A stretch of 64,000 nucleotides of DNA from Ditylenchus dipsaci (taxonomy: Eukaryota; Nematoda; Chromadorea; Rhabditida; Anguinidae). Positions 36,301 to 48,300 of the stretch are shown in pieces. The DNA is taken from assembly GCA_004194705.1 (NCBI GenBank), contig SADC01001334.1:372001-436000 (forward strand), read 5' to 3'. Below the pieces are notes generated by a model that saw only the letters and a list, made by a program, of their open reading frames with translations, did no database searches and was not told where the DNA came from. A program made the translations under genes and the position numbers. Position 1 is the stretch's first letter. Each line of letters starts with the position of its first letter.

Positions 36301-39300
36301 GATTTTGAGCGATCCAAGTCATTTTTGACTATAAAATCTGGATTCCCGCAAAATTTACTGCAGTATCTCACCGAAAATTCAAATTTGACGGGGTAAATCA
36401 GTAATTTGGCGGGCTGAATGAGTATTTCGCTCAAAATTCAAATTTGGCGAGGTAAAAAATTAATTTGGCGGGGTAAATCAGTAATTTGGCGGGGTAAAAC
36501 AATTTGAGCCGTTTCTAATAAGTATCATTTATTGAATCATCTCTAAAAAATTTAACACAAAAAGGTAAAAGTATGAACCAAATCATTGTTCTGATTTGGT
36601 TCATACTTTTACCTTTTGTGCTAAGTTTTTCAGAGATGATTCAATAAATGATACCTTATTAGAAATTAGAGTCGCAGGGCTACAAGATGGTGTTAAAACT
36701 TTCAAAGAAAAGTGAAAAGTTTTAATCTAATTAGCCAAAACAAAAATCTGGGACAGAAATAAGTGAATCTGTGTCAAAAAAAGTTTTACCCAGCAATATA
36801 TCGAAAATTTTTTTACTGTTTTTCACGAAAGTTCGCCTTTAAGAAATTGTCTCGTTACGAAACTTCCTACAGCCAATAATATCGCCTCCAATCTGGCTCG
36901 GACCGATGACGACTTTCACAGTCGGACGCTGCTTTACCATTGAGCCACCTATACTGTTACGGGCTCAAAGTGTTTTCCAACACTTATAGCTTGTAGAGCA
37001 GTCAACAAACTCGCATTTCAAAATAATTCTTTTTTAAATTGATCTGGTAGCCGCATTTCAAAATATTTTAATCGGCGGTGAGCATGCCTCTTTAAGTAAA
37101 GGGTGGCCTAAAAATTCGAAAAATTTGGTAAAAATTGGTAAATTTTTTTAATTTTGAAACCTTTTCCCATTGTTTTTTTGCACATCTTTTGTGTTTCTTA
37201 ATGAAGAGCTCCCAGGTAGCTTAACTACTGTCATAGATTTTCGTGGGATAATCGATGGGCAAGATGTTACCTACGCAAACTTTTAAATATTTTCCGAATT
37301 TTTTGAGCCACTCTGTAGACCTGTTCAACGATAATTTAGAGGCGAAAACTTGTAAATTTCACAACGGCATTTTAAGCAAAATCTTGGTTTGTTGGCATTA
37401 AGTTACCCCTAGGACCTTCAAAAATATGTTATAATTTAATAATTACAATAATTATAATTTAATAATTAATAACCACAAATGGTTTTTATGGTCCATTATT
37501 CACAATAACTCTAATCGCCCATAGGTATGGGCTCTGCACTGAGATATATGCTCGAAGTCGAGGGTGGATATCTGCCAAAATATACTTAAAAGTTTCGGGT
37601 TGTGCCACTAATCGAGACTCGACTTTAGTGAGCTTTTGGAAAAAGTACTGTTAAGATTTCTCACCGGAATCGTCCAGGAAGTGTAGCTAGTCATACAAAT
37701 AGATCAGCTACACAACAACCAGAAGAAACTTTTTCTTTGAGCAAACAGTATCTTTCTTTTTAATTTTGATAATTCAGAAAACATTGTCTTTTTGCAGAGA
37801 CTCTTCTGTCAATCAAAAAGTTCAATTTAAAAACTCACCATTAGAAGAAAGACGGATTTACAACGGCCATAATAGCGAAGTACAGGACAACATGTCTGTT
37901 TTTATTTCTTTAAATCTAATAGTTGGATGAATATGGACCATTACAGGACCATAGCCAAGAATGTAGCTGATAAAACCACTCTTATTCGCCTGCACCGACA
38001 AAACCGAGCCATGGAGCTGGAGGTGAAAGAAATGAAGTTTAGCATGACCAAGTCTGACCAAGTAATCTTGCTAGTTGTCTTATTAAGTGACCCGAAAAAT
38101 TTTTTGATTTTCAAATGGCTGTAACTTTTGTTCTAATAGAAATTTCAACAAACAGTTTTTCGGAAGGTTTCACCTTCCAAAGACCTTCCAGTTTCACCCT
38201 ATTTTAAATGGGTGAACGCAAGCATTTGGTGGGTCGAAAGGATAAAATTTTAGATTTTTGACATCTTTGCATTAGTCCTGCCCTGAACAATCACAAAATT
38301 CGGATTTTATTTGTTTTAGTGAGTCCTGATTTTTCAAAATTAGCCATTGTTTTATAATAAAAGGCATTTAATATGCCAAATTGCTTCCTGTGACTTGCTT
38401 TGCCAGATGAGAGTAAAGAAAGCCAGGTTGTCTAGAAAGTTTTAAAATTTCAAGAGTGTTCATTCAAAAAATCAGGACATTTTATCAGGGATGGGTGATG
38501 GCCATTTCGAAATCAGAAATTTCTGTATTAGCCCACTTTGCAAAAAGTATTTTTTTAGAAATTAGCCAGCTTGCGGAGTGAATATGATAAAGTAGTGGGA
38601 GAACTAGAATCAGCACGGCTCAATATTCACACATTAGAAGAGTCCATGCGGAACATGCGTCAAGATGCTCTCAGATCCAATGAAAGTTCTCATAAGAGTG
38701 TAGGGATTGCTGAGAAAGAGTTGCGTATCCTGGAGGAGGAAAATCGAGTTCTCAGAACTGCACATGATCGTTTGATTGCCAAGTTGGTTTTATTATCACT
38801 GATGTTGAAAACTTCGACGAAAAAAGTGACGGAAACTGTCGGTTGGGATTAGATTTCACAGATGTAAAAAAAACAAAAGCAGGATTTTGAACTGAAAATC
38901 TCCAAGAAGCACTACGGAAAAACTGCAGTCGGAAAGTATAAGAAATCATTTTCACCCATATTCATTCCATACTTCTCTCTTTTTTTGCATTTACGGTAAG
39001 AAGGACATATTTTATTGCAGAATTAATTAAAAAATTATTCCTTCTTCTAAAACAGAGAGCAGATTTTGAACCCAAAAAGTAGGAAAATCCTGCTAAAACC
39101 GGACATCCATAAAGGTAACAAGGCAAACAAAGTTGACAATAATTAAATGTTCCTCGTTTCGGCTAAAAAGTGCACTGCTTTTTGAGTTTTAGAGAAAAAA
39201 TATGAAAAGGGCCTTGTTTCGGCTGTAAATTGCCTTGTTTTGTTTGACACAAGAGTTTTATTTCAGCTAAAATTAGGCTCATTTAAGCCAGAAAGGCAGA

Positions 39301-42300
39301 ATACAAAAAAACGATGTGCAGTTAAGCCAAAAACAGGCCTATTGAAACAATTGAAGGCACTTTTCAACAAAAGCAAGGTACTTTTCAGCGAAAAAAGGCA
39401 CATTATACCTTTTCTCTCTAAAGCTCAAAAAAGCACTTTTCAGCCAAAACAAGGCATCCGTAAAGGTATCAAGGCAAAAAATCAGGGCCCATCCTTTTCT
39501 ATAAAATCTCGTCAGATTTAAGACACCACAATTTTTAAGGAACGGTATTCAAACGTTTTACTTCCTATTTAGTTCGCTCGAGCTTGAGACCAGCACTAAA
39601 TTAACAACTGATGAGTTGAACCGTCTGAATGGGTATGTGTCAGAGCTGCAGCATTCTTTGGCCGAACAATCGCAGGCCAGAAAGCTGCTTCAAGAGGAAT
39701 TGTTTATGTTGCAGTCGCGTAACACCTGGTTGGAAGCAAGGAACACTAAGCTCAAAGACAAAAAGCAAGCAGCCCAAACTCCAAATGAGCCAACATTTCC
39801 ATCTCAACACACTAATAGTCCAGAAAAATACGAGAATGAGGAATATTCACCCTCACCACCAGCGGTCAGAATGGGGCAGAATAAACCTACTCAGGTTTTG
39901 TAATTTGGCTCTTCTTTCTTATTTATTTGATTTGTTCGCAGAAGTACACCAAAGACACTAACAATTCCATATTGGACCGCCTGTTCCAAGATGTGATCAG
40001 CATTGTGGACTCACATTTAAGCAGAAATGGAGAAATTGTGGAAGAAACAATGGAAGCACATGGACCGATGGACTCAAAAATTAGCTCAAAGTACTAGTTT
40101 ATTTTATAGTTGAACAAACGGAAAATATGCAGTGTTTTTAAGCTAAGTTAGAAATCAACAAAATTTAACAGATCATAAAAGTTAGCGAATCTGTAGTAGT
40201 AGCGGCGTACTCAGGGTGAAGGGGTGGATAACACCACCATAAGGTTTTGTAATTTGGCTCTTCTCTTGAACTTTTATTGAACTTTTTCTGTTTTTGTATT
40301 GTTATTCAAACAAAATATTTCGCCAGCAGATTCACCACCGGATTTCATAAAATCGTAGCCGCCGGCTATGGAGCAAATATGATTTTGAGCATTTTAAGCA
40401 ATTTTGATTGAGCAATTTACAAATAAGCAAGCACTGGGCGAAATTTCTTAAATCTCTGGGTACGACCCTGTATACAACCGACTGAGATAGTACACATACT
40501 CGAAAAATATACAGCAGTTGGACCTCGAGAAGCTATCCTGTGATACTGCTTATTTACGTCCTACAAACTTCGTCTCGGTCAGTAAGTCTAAGTTTTTCAG
40601 AATATCAGTACCGAAACTCTGGTCCTATTCCATTGTCCCCCCCCCCCAAAACTCGCAAAATTTCTCGCAGTTCATTAGCAGCCAATTTATTCAAAGTATT
40701 TCGATTACAAAGCTTGTTTCAGATGGCAAAAAATGTATGAGCAAATCTACTTGGAGCTTGAAAAAGTCAGAAACATGCTAGTTTCTCAATATACCATCAA
40801 TCAAGGCATGAAACAGGAGGTATCACTAACAATCTAACCAATTAATCAAAAATACAAATTAAGATGAACGAACTTCGGGCATCAGTCGACTTTGCCAAAC
40901 AAGACTATGAAAACAAATTGGCTGATTATGTAAAGCAACTGAATAACAAGTCCAAGGAGACAGAAATACTTGAGAACCAGCTCAAAAGCATAGCTTCAAA
41001 TGGTGAAGATGTGCTCTCAACACTTGCTAGTGGCACAATATTGTCTCCCTACCAAGAATTTGGAGCTACTGAAATGACTCTGCGATTGACAAAACTAGTG
41101 GTGTCAGAGGAAGGCTTGAAGCTGACTGGTAGTGCTAAACCAGTACTCTTTTTGTCCATGGAATTCTTCGACTTTGAACTACAGACTACGCCTCTCTTGA
41201 CAGGACCTGAGTATGTTTTGCAAATGGTTTAAAATACAGCGAATAAAGAAACAAAAAGTAGAATTCAACAGAATTTGGAAAACTAATTTGAAGGAGTGGA
41301 GGGTGACTAACTCAAAAAATATATATTATTCATTTTGTTCCTTCTGAAACCCTAAAACATATCGAAGCTTCCGACGGTAAGGACCCCTAAGCTATAAGTT
41401 AGTGGTAACCAGTGCTAAATTGACTTGTAAAGATGGACTTGCGCGTTACAGAACTTGCAAAAATATGTAAATTATAAAATATCTTTTTTAAACGTATTCC
41501 AAATATTCACCTACCCATGGTGTATGTACTAAAATGATCAGCATGAAATTCTGAGTTGATTCCACCAAAGAGATCATTCGAGTATCGGAGTGAGTAAGCG
41601 TACGCCAGTGCCGCGTACGGCTTTTGTACAGGCCGGTATAACAGCAACTCGTTACAAATTGTGACTCGTTACAATTTTGGATTTTTCAATTTCATTTTTT
41701 TGACTGTTTTCTGCATGTCCTCTTAACTTTTTTTAACTTAGACCTTAGGCTTAGGCTTAGGGTAGGCCAGCGCACGTTAGGGCGGGCTCAAACGTGTATC
41801 TCAGACTGAGCCCCAAAACGCGCCAATTTGAAAAAACTGTAACGAGTCACAATTTGTAACGAGTCGCCTGGCAGTCGTACAGGCCTGGGAAAAAGTGCGA
41901 TCCCACGATATCCTCCTTGCAAGTCGGCGCTCTAACCATTTGAGCTATCGGGTCGCCCCAGGCCTGTTTCTTATTTCTCTGCTATCTGCCTCCATTACAA
42001 GTGTTAACTGTTAAAACTAGAATTCCCGACTGTAAGTTCGACTACCTGGCAGTCAAAAAGCCTGCTGAGCACGAATATCGCAAAATCGGGCCTCCTCACT
42101 AGAGTACAATGCCCTCAATCACCCCAGTGTTCATAGTGACTCTTCGAAAAATAAGTATTTTTTTCTTCAGGCTGGTGAGCAGTGAAATTATTAAGCTCAT
42201 CATTTTCTTTTATGCTTATTAGAAAGCCCTTGATCTGCGCTTTCTAACGGTATATCGTTTGCCTTCATTCAAAAAGATTATCATGGGTAAAAAATTAAAA

Positions 42301-45300
42301 AGATCCAATAAGGCAGTTTTGAAAAACTTACAATTTTTGTACTCTGGCCGTTTATCTGCTTGATACCTGGTCAATACTTGTAGAGGAATTCAAGAGCTAC
42401 AAGACAGGTGAAAAGTCAGCACGAAAATTAGCGAAAGTCTGTCCGAAATTACAGGAGAAGATGTAGAACGAGCACTTTCCCTAGAGTCGAAATTCGAAGG
42501 ATACCTGGTTTTAGCATATTCCTGGCTGACTATCTCACGAAAATCGATAGTGCAATATAACAAAATGATCAGCGTGAAAAATGCGACATGACTAGTACAG
42601 AGACTCACAAGACAACAAGCGAGTGGAACAATATTCAAGCCAAAACAGTTTGACCTTAAAATCATTTCGAAAAAGGGGCTTTTGGGCGATAATTTACGTA
42701 GTGGGGCTTGGTTTCGTAAATTTTTTACAATTTTTCAGGAAATTTTCAGAAAACAAAAATATCACATGATAGAGCATGAAAAACTGCGTCAGATACCACT
42801 ATTAGATTACAAGTGTTACTGTGCTGTCCCTGTTATTGAGAGGATTGAAGAAGTGGCCTAGCAACCTGGCCATGCGTGGACGATTCTGGTTTGATTTCAT
42901 TGAGGTTAGAAACATATTTTTGAACCAAATATTCGTGCAAATTGTATACCAAAAGATAGCTAGGACTTTCACGAGACTTTTCTGCTAATGGTATCTGAAA
43001 TGAAAAAAAAGTGTTGATTCTAAACTCAATGAAATCGAACCAGAATCGTCCACTCATGATCAAGCTGTTAGGCCACTTCTTCAATCCTCTCAAAAAGAGG
43101 AAAAGCACAGTAACACTTGCGATATAATTGTGGTATCTGAGGCACTTTCGAAAGCAAGTCACCAGCACCTGAATTTTCGTCCAAAAGTCACTGGTTTTTG
43201 GTATGGCTTTGGTGTCAAATTGGACTGACATACGACTCGATACACATTGTGACTCGATACACCAACTCGATACAGTTGCGACTCGATACGCCAACTCGAT
43301 ACAGTTGCGACTCGATACACCAACTCGATACAGTTGCGACTCGATACACCAACTCGATACAGTTGCGACTCGATACACCAACTCGATACAGTTGCGACTC
43401 GATACACCAACTCGATACAGTTGCGACTCGATACACCAACTCGATACAGTTGCGACTCGATACGCCAACTCGATACAGTTGCGACTCGATACACCAACTC
43501 GATACAGTTGCGACTCGATACACCAACTCGATACACATTGTGACTCGATACACCAACTCGATACAGTTGCGACTCGATACACCAACTCGATACAGTTGCG
43601 ACTCGATACACCAACTCGATACACTCGATACAACTTTGGAAGTTGCAACTCGATACCCGCAATCGCGCAACTCGATCGAGTTGCGAATTCGATCGCCAAC
43701 TGTATCGAGTTGTGTATCGAGTCGCAACTGGATATCAGATTGGTTGTATCGAGTCGCAACTGTATCGAGTTGGTGTATCGAGTCGCAACTGTATCGAGTT
43801 GGTGTATCGAGTCGCAACTGTATCGAGTTGGTGTATCGAGTCGCAACTGTATCGAGTTGGTTTATCGAGTCGCAACTGTATCGAGTTGGTGTATCGAGTC
43901 ACAATGTGTATCGAGTCGTCGTTATACCGTCAAATTGTTTTAGCTTGAACATTGTGATATTTGCTTATTTTCTTGTGAGTCTCTATCTCCTATATACCGT
44001 ATTTCCTGTAATAAGGCGCATGCCGCCTTATTTTTCAAACCCCCGAAAATCCGAAAAATTCGGATTCAATCTCGAGATTTTTGGGTGCTCAACCAAAATC
44101 TAAAAATTGGAATCTGTAGAGCTCGTGGTAGTTAAGAAAACGCATCAAACAGATAAGCAAACAATTTACTCGTCTCCGAGATATAGACCCTCGGAGTTGG
44201 GGATGCCGCCTTATTAGAGGTGCCGCCTTATTACAGGAAATACGGTAGTATTAGAGATGTTTTGTTTGTCCACTTTTGATGTTTTTTGGTTTTTTTAGAG
44301 TGTTTTTGTTTGGTTTTTTGGTCAAAATTTTTTTAAATTGAAGCTTGGAATCTCAGGAGTCGAATGGTTGTTTTGGATTTTGGTTTTGAGATTTTTTTTG
44401 GTGTCAATTTTGGGTTTTAGTTAGCAAATTGTGGTTTTTTTTGTTCGAGAGTCAAAATCTCAGAGCTGTTATCAGTGGAGTTTTTTGTGCCACGCTTAAA
44501 ATGAAGCCCATAATCTCAGCTTTCTTTAAAAAAGATCGGTTCAAAATGACGACCGGAACCCGGTATATGGACGCTTTTAGGGAGGTGGTCATTTAAAGGG
44601 AATTCGAAAATTGGCCTTCTTTGAGACTTTTTGAATTTTTCTTTTTTTGTCTCGAGAGAAATGTCGTTATATTGTTTTCTTTCATTTTTTGTTACTTTGT
44701 TTTATTTTTTGTCTGTAAGTTTGCCAAGGGAAAGAGTAGGAGTACCTGGAAAGTGAGTAGAGGTGCCTGAAGCGTGGGTAAGGGTACCAGGAGAGTCGGT
44801 AGGGGTACCAGGAGAGTTGGTAGGGTACCGGGGGAATAATTAGGTACTAGGAGAAAGGGTTCTAGTCGGTTATCGGGACCACCTTTTTGGACTAACTGTT
44901 TTTCTCTTATTTTGCTCATTGAAATCTAATTATTGTCTTGACACTGCATAAAAGCAAAAAGAACACAGTTAAACCCGTTTCGGACAAGGGTCAGGCAAAA
45001 ATTTTCTCGTTCGAAATTTACAAAAAAAATTAAAAAAAATCAAATTTTTTTTACCAATTTTAAAGCTTTTTTAAAGGGGGGGGGGACTTTATATACGCAT
45101 CGCCTTTTGTCGAAAGTTCTAGTCCATCTGGGGTTTTAACTTACTTTTTTAGTAAGTTTTTTTACTTTTAGGTCCAAAAATCATCGAGCAATCGATTGCA
45201 ACCATTTTCAGCACTGCTTTTCTGTCCTCAACTGCCTCAATTTTGCGTTTTTTGGCAAATGACCACCGAAATTAGAGGAAACCAGACAAAATGATGCGTC

Positions 45301-48300
45301 CTACGAACTAAGATTTTTTGCGATTTCAACGGCTTATATTGATTTGGTTTGCCAAAAAGCTCGAAAATGCCACCAAAAGGATCTTTTCTGCCACCAAAAA
45401 CCAAAATTCACATTGAATTGGCTTTTTATCTTAACTTTTTTGACCATTTTGTTTTTATTTTTCCAGTATCGTGTAGTTCAAGATCTCAGCTTTCTAATGA
45501 GCTATCAATTGACCAAATGAGATTTCAAAAAATTTTAATAAAAAGTCTTCAAATGGACCAAATTTTCGGAAAAATTTGCTATATTCAAAGACCTTTTCCT
45601 CCAACTTTTTGAAACACCATTTAGTCAGCTGATGGCTTGTTGGAAAGCTGAGATTCTGGGCTACACGATACTAAAAAAAATTTATGCTCATAGATAAGCC
45701 AGAAAAATTAATAAAGTAAGGCGGTCCCGATAACCGACTAGAACCGGAGAAAGAGTAGGTGTACCATAGGAATAGGTAGGAGTGCCAGGAGAGTGAGTAG
45801 AGGTGCCAGGGCAAGGGTAGGGTTACCTGGAGAGTAATAGGGGTGACTGGAGAGTGGGTAAGTGTACCGGGAGAGTAGGTAAGGGTACCGGGAGACTGAG
45901 TATAGGTGCTAGGGGAAGGGCAGGGGTACCAGGGGAGTAGGTAGGAGTGCCAGGAGAGTAAGCAGAGATGCCATGGGAGTAGTAGGAGTGCCCGGAGAGT
46001 GGGTAAGAGTACCAGAAGAGTAGGTGAGGATTAGAGATGTTTTGTCTGTTTGTCTGCGGACAATTGATATTTTGAGTTTGTTTGATATGTTTTTGTTTGA
46101 TTTTTTTGGTCAAGTTTTTTTAAATTGAAGCTTGGAATCTCAGGAGTAGAATAGTTGTTTGGATTTTGGTTTTAAGATTTTTATTAGTTTCAATTTTCGG
46201 GTTTTAGTGACCAAATTGTGGTTTTTTCGTTTCGGAGTCAAGGTCTGGGAGCTGTTATCAGGGGATTTGATGTTTGATGTTTTTGTACTATTTTTGTACT
46301 TTTTGTTGGAAAAAAAGAGTAGGTAGGGGTACAAGGAAATTGGGTATTTGCACCATTAGAGTAGGTAGGTGAGCCAGGAGAGTGGGTAGGGGTATCAGAA
46401 GAGTAGGTAGGTGAGAGAAGAGAGGAGAAAGTAGGTGTGCCGAGAGAGTAAGTTGGGGTACCTGGAGAGTGAGTAGCAGCACCTGGAGAGCGGATAAAAG
46501 TACCAGCAGAATGAGTAAATGTGCCAGGAGAGTAAGTAGTGGTACAGAGAATTTTGAGATTTCTGATAGCAATTTTGTAGGCGATGGTTTGGCGTGTTCA
46601 TTGATGATATCTCCTATATATTATAAGAAATGTCTTATTTTTTGTTTGTCCACAATTGATCTTTTTGATTTTTTTGGTGTGTTTTTATATGGGTTTTTGG
46701 TCAATTTTTAAATTGAAGCTGAGGTTCTCAGGAGTCGAATAACCATTTTGGAAAATTGCCGTTTTCAAGACTTTTGATTTTTAGAGTTGTAAAAAATGTA
46801 AGATTTATAAAAGGAATGAGGAGAGTGGGTGCGCTTGGCATGAGAGTGGGTACCTGAGCCAAGAGAGTGGGTACCCGAGCCAGAAGAGTGGGTGGGTTTG
46901 GCATGAGAGTGGGTACGTGAGCTAATAAAATTGTAAGTTTTTCAAAACTGCCTTATTGGATCTTTTTAATTTTTACCCATGATAATCTTTTTGAATGAAG
47001 GCAAACGATATACCGTTAGAAAGCGCAGATCAAGGGCTTTCTAATAAGCATAAAAGAAAATGATGAGCTTAATAATTTCACTGCTCACCAGCCTGAAGAA
47101 AAAATACTTATTTTTCGAAGAGTCACTATGAACACTGGGGTGATTGAGGGCATTGTACTCTAGTGAGGAGGCCCGATTTTGCGATATTCGTGCTCAGCAG
47201 GCTTTTTGACTGCCAGGTAGTCGAACTTACAGTCGGGAATTCTAGTGTTAATAGTGTTTTCACGTCTCGCACACACACATACCTTAGACGCAAATCCCTC
47301 TAAAGCAAATCACTCTGAGGATACCAGAGTTTCTATATGCGATAAGCCACAGTTAACAGAACCATGTTCAAATTGCATCTTTTTGCATATTTGGGTACCC
47401 TTTCAGGGGCACTTATGTACTTCGGGGGCCCTAGGTAAAGTCTTAGGCTTTAGGCTAAGGCAAGGGTTGGTGGTTAAGACGGACTCTAATGTGTTTTCCC
47501 GAGTACAAAAAAGTAATGAAAAAAGTTTGAGTTTGTCCTAAGATAAGTTGGCCTACCCTTGCCTTAGCATAAGCCTAAGACTTTACCTTGGGTCACCACT
47601 CACCCACCGAAAAATTTAATAAAAAAAAATTAAAACGTTTCAAAACGTTTAAAAAGGAAAGAGACGTGAGAAAACAATTTTTTATATCGATTTTAGCTTA
47701 AAAAATTAGTTAGGAGACGAAAAAACACTATTCACAGTTAATATAAAAAGGGACCCCAGGTGCACAAGTGCTTCTTGAATAAAAGACAAATTTTTAAAAT
47801 CCTGGAAAATTATTGACATCAAAAGTAAAATTTTGTCAAATTATTGCCCATTTCAAAATTTTAGAGCTATTTTTGATTATTCAACTGTATACGAAGTGAT
47901 TGTGTCAAGCTTGTTTGTTCACTACTTGGAAACAGTAAATGAAACATTATTGCAGCAATATTATAAATGATGTTTTTGGTGTTTAGGACGGCATTACCAT
48001 AGAACTGTTCCAAGTGCAAGGAACTGCCTACCAACAACTTACAAGTGCAAAAGTCAGCCTTAAAAAGCTGATCTCAGGAAGGTCTCCAACTCAACTGACG
48101 GGTCGACTTGAGTTTCCATCTGCTAATTGGATGACTCGAAACAGAAGTTGCCTACACTAGCCTCACTTAACTACTTCATCGATGTGCCTTTCAGTCTTAT
48201 CAAATCACTTAGTGCTCAAAAGGTAGATTAACTAGGCTCTCAGAAACTTTCAATTTTCGAGTGGGTGAACAATAAACCACACGGATGGCTTATTAGAGGA

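Larger units (their letters stand above)
42017..47245. mobile_element. 5.2-kb DNA transposon with ~320-bp terminal inverted repeats and 8-bp target duplication
   Basis: The left terminus (42017-42339, starting CTAGAATTCCCGACTG) is repeated in inverted orientation at 46926-47245 with very few differences, indicating recent insertion or conversion. It is flanked by TGTTAAAA (42009-42016) and TGTTAATA (47246-47253), an 8-bp target duplication with one mismatch. The insertion is inside the RPGRIP1L intron. No transposase was recognised. The interior holds an imperfect inverted repeat (42820-43100), a 29-bp palindromic tandem array (43230-43918), a MITE (43995-44247), three copies of a T-rich block (44249, 46029, 46600) and degenerate minisatellites. 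Superfamily is uncertain; an 8-bp duplication is seen in hAT and some Mutator-like elements. Confidence 0.7.

Noticed and set aside
39240..39521. 93-codon basic ORF just upstream of an RPGRIP1L exon
   Set aside because: It is made of degenerate GGCACTTTTCAGC-type repeats within an intron and does not splice in phase.
41893..41957. Functional tRNA-Ala gene
   Set aside because: Anticodon and A box fit, but the B box and acceptor stem are poor; kept as a tRNA-like pseudogene.
43230..43918. CRISPR array
   Set aside because: Units are contiguous with no unique spacers, orientation flips midway, and the context is eukaryotic.
42833..44103. Long ORFs of 200-337 codons on both strands
   Set aside because: They are translations of the 29-bp array and its inverted half in several frames; the unit lacks stops and there is no domain.
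48102..48160. Frameshift in the RPGRIP1L homologue
   Set aside because: A 59-bp GT-AG intron with a branch-like CTAAT fits both phases and the usual small-intron size.
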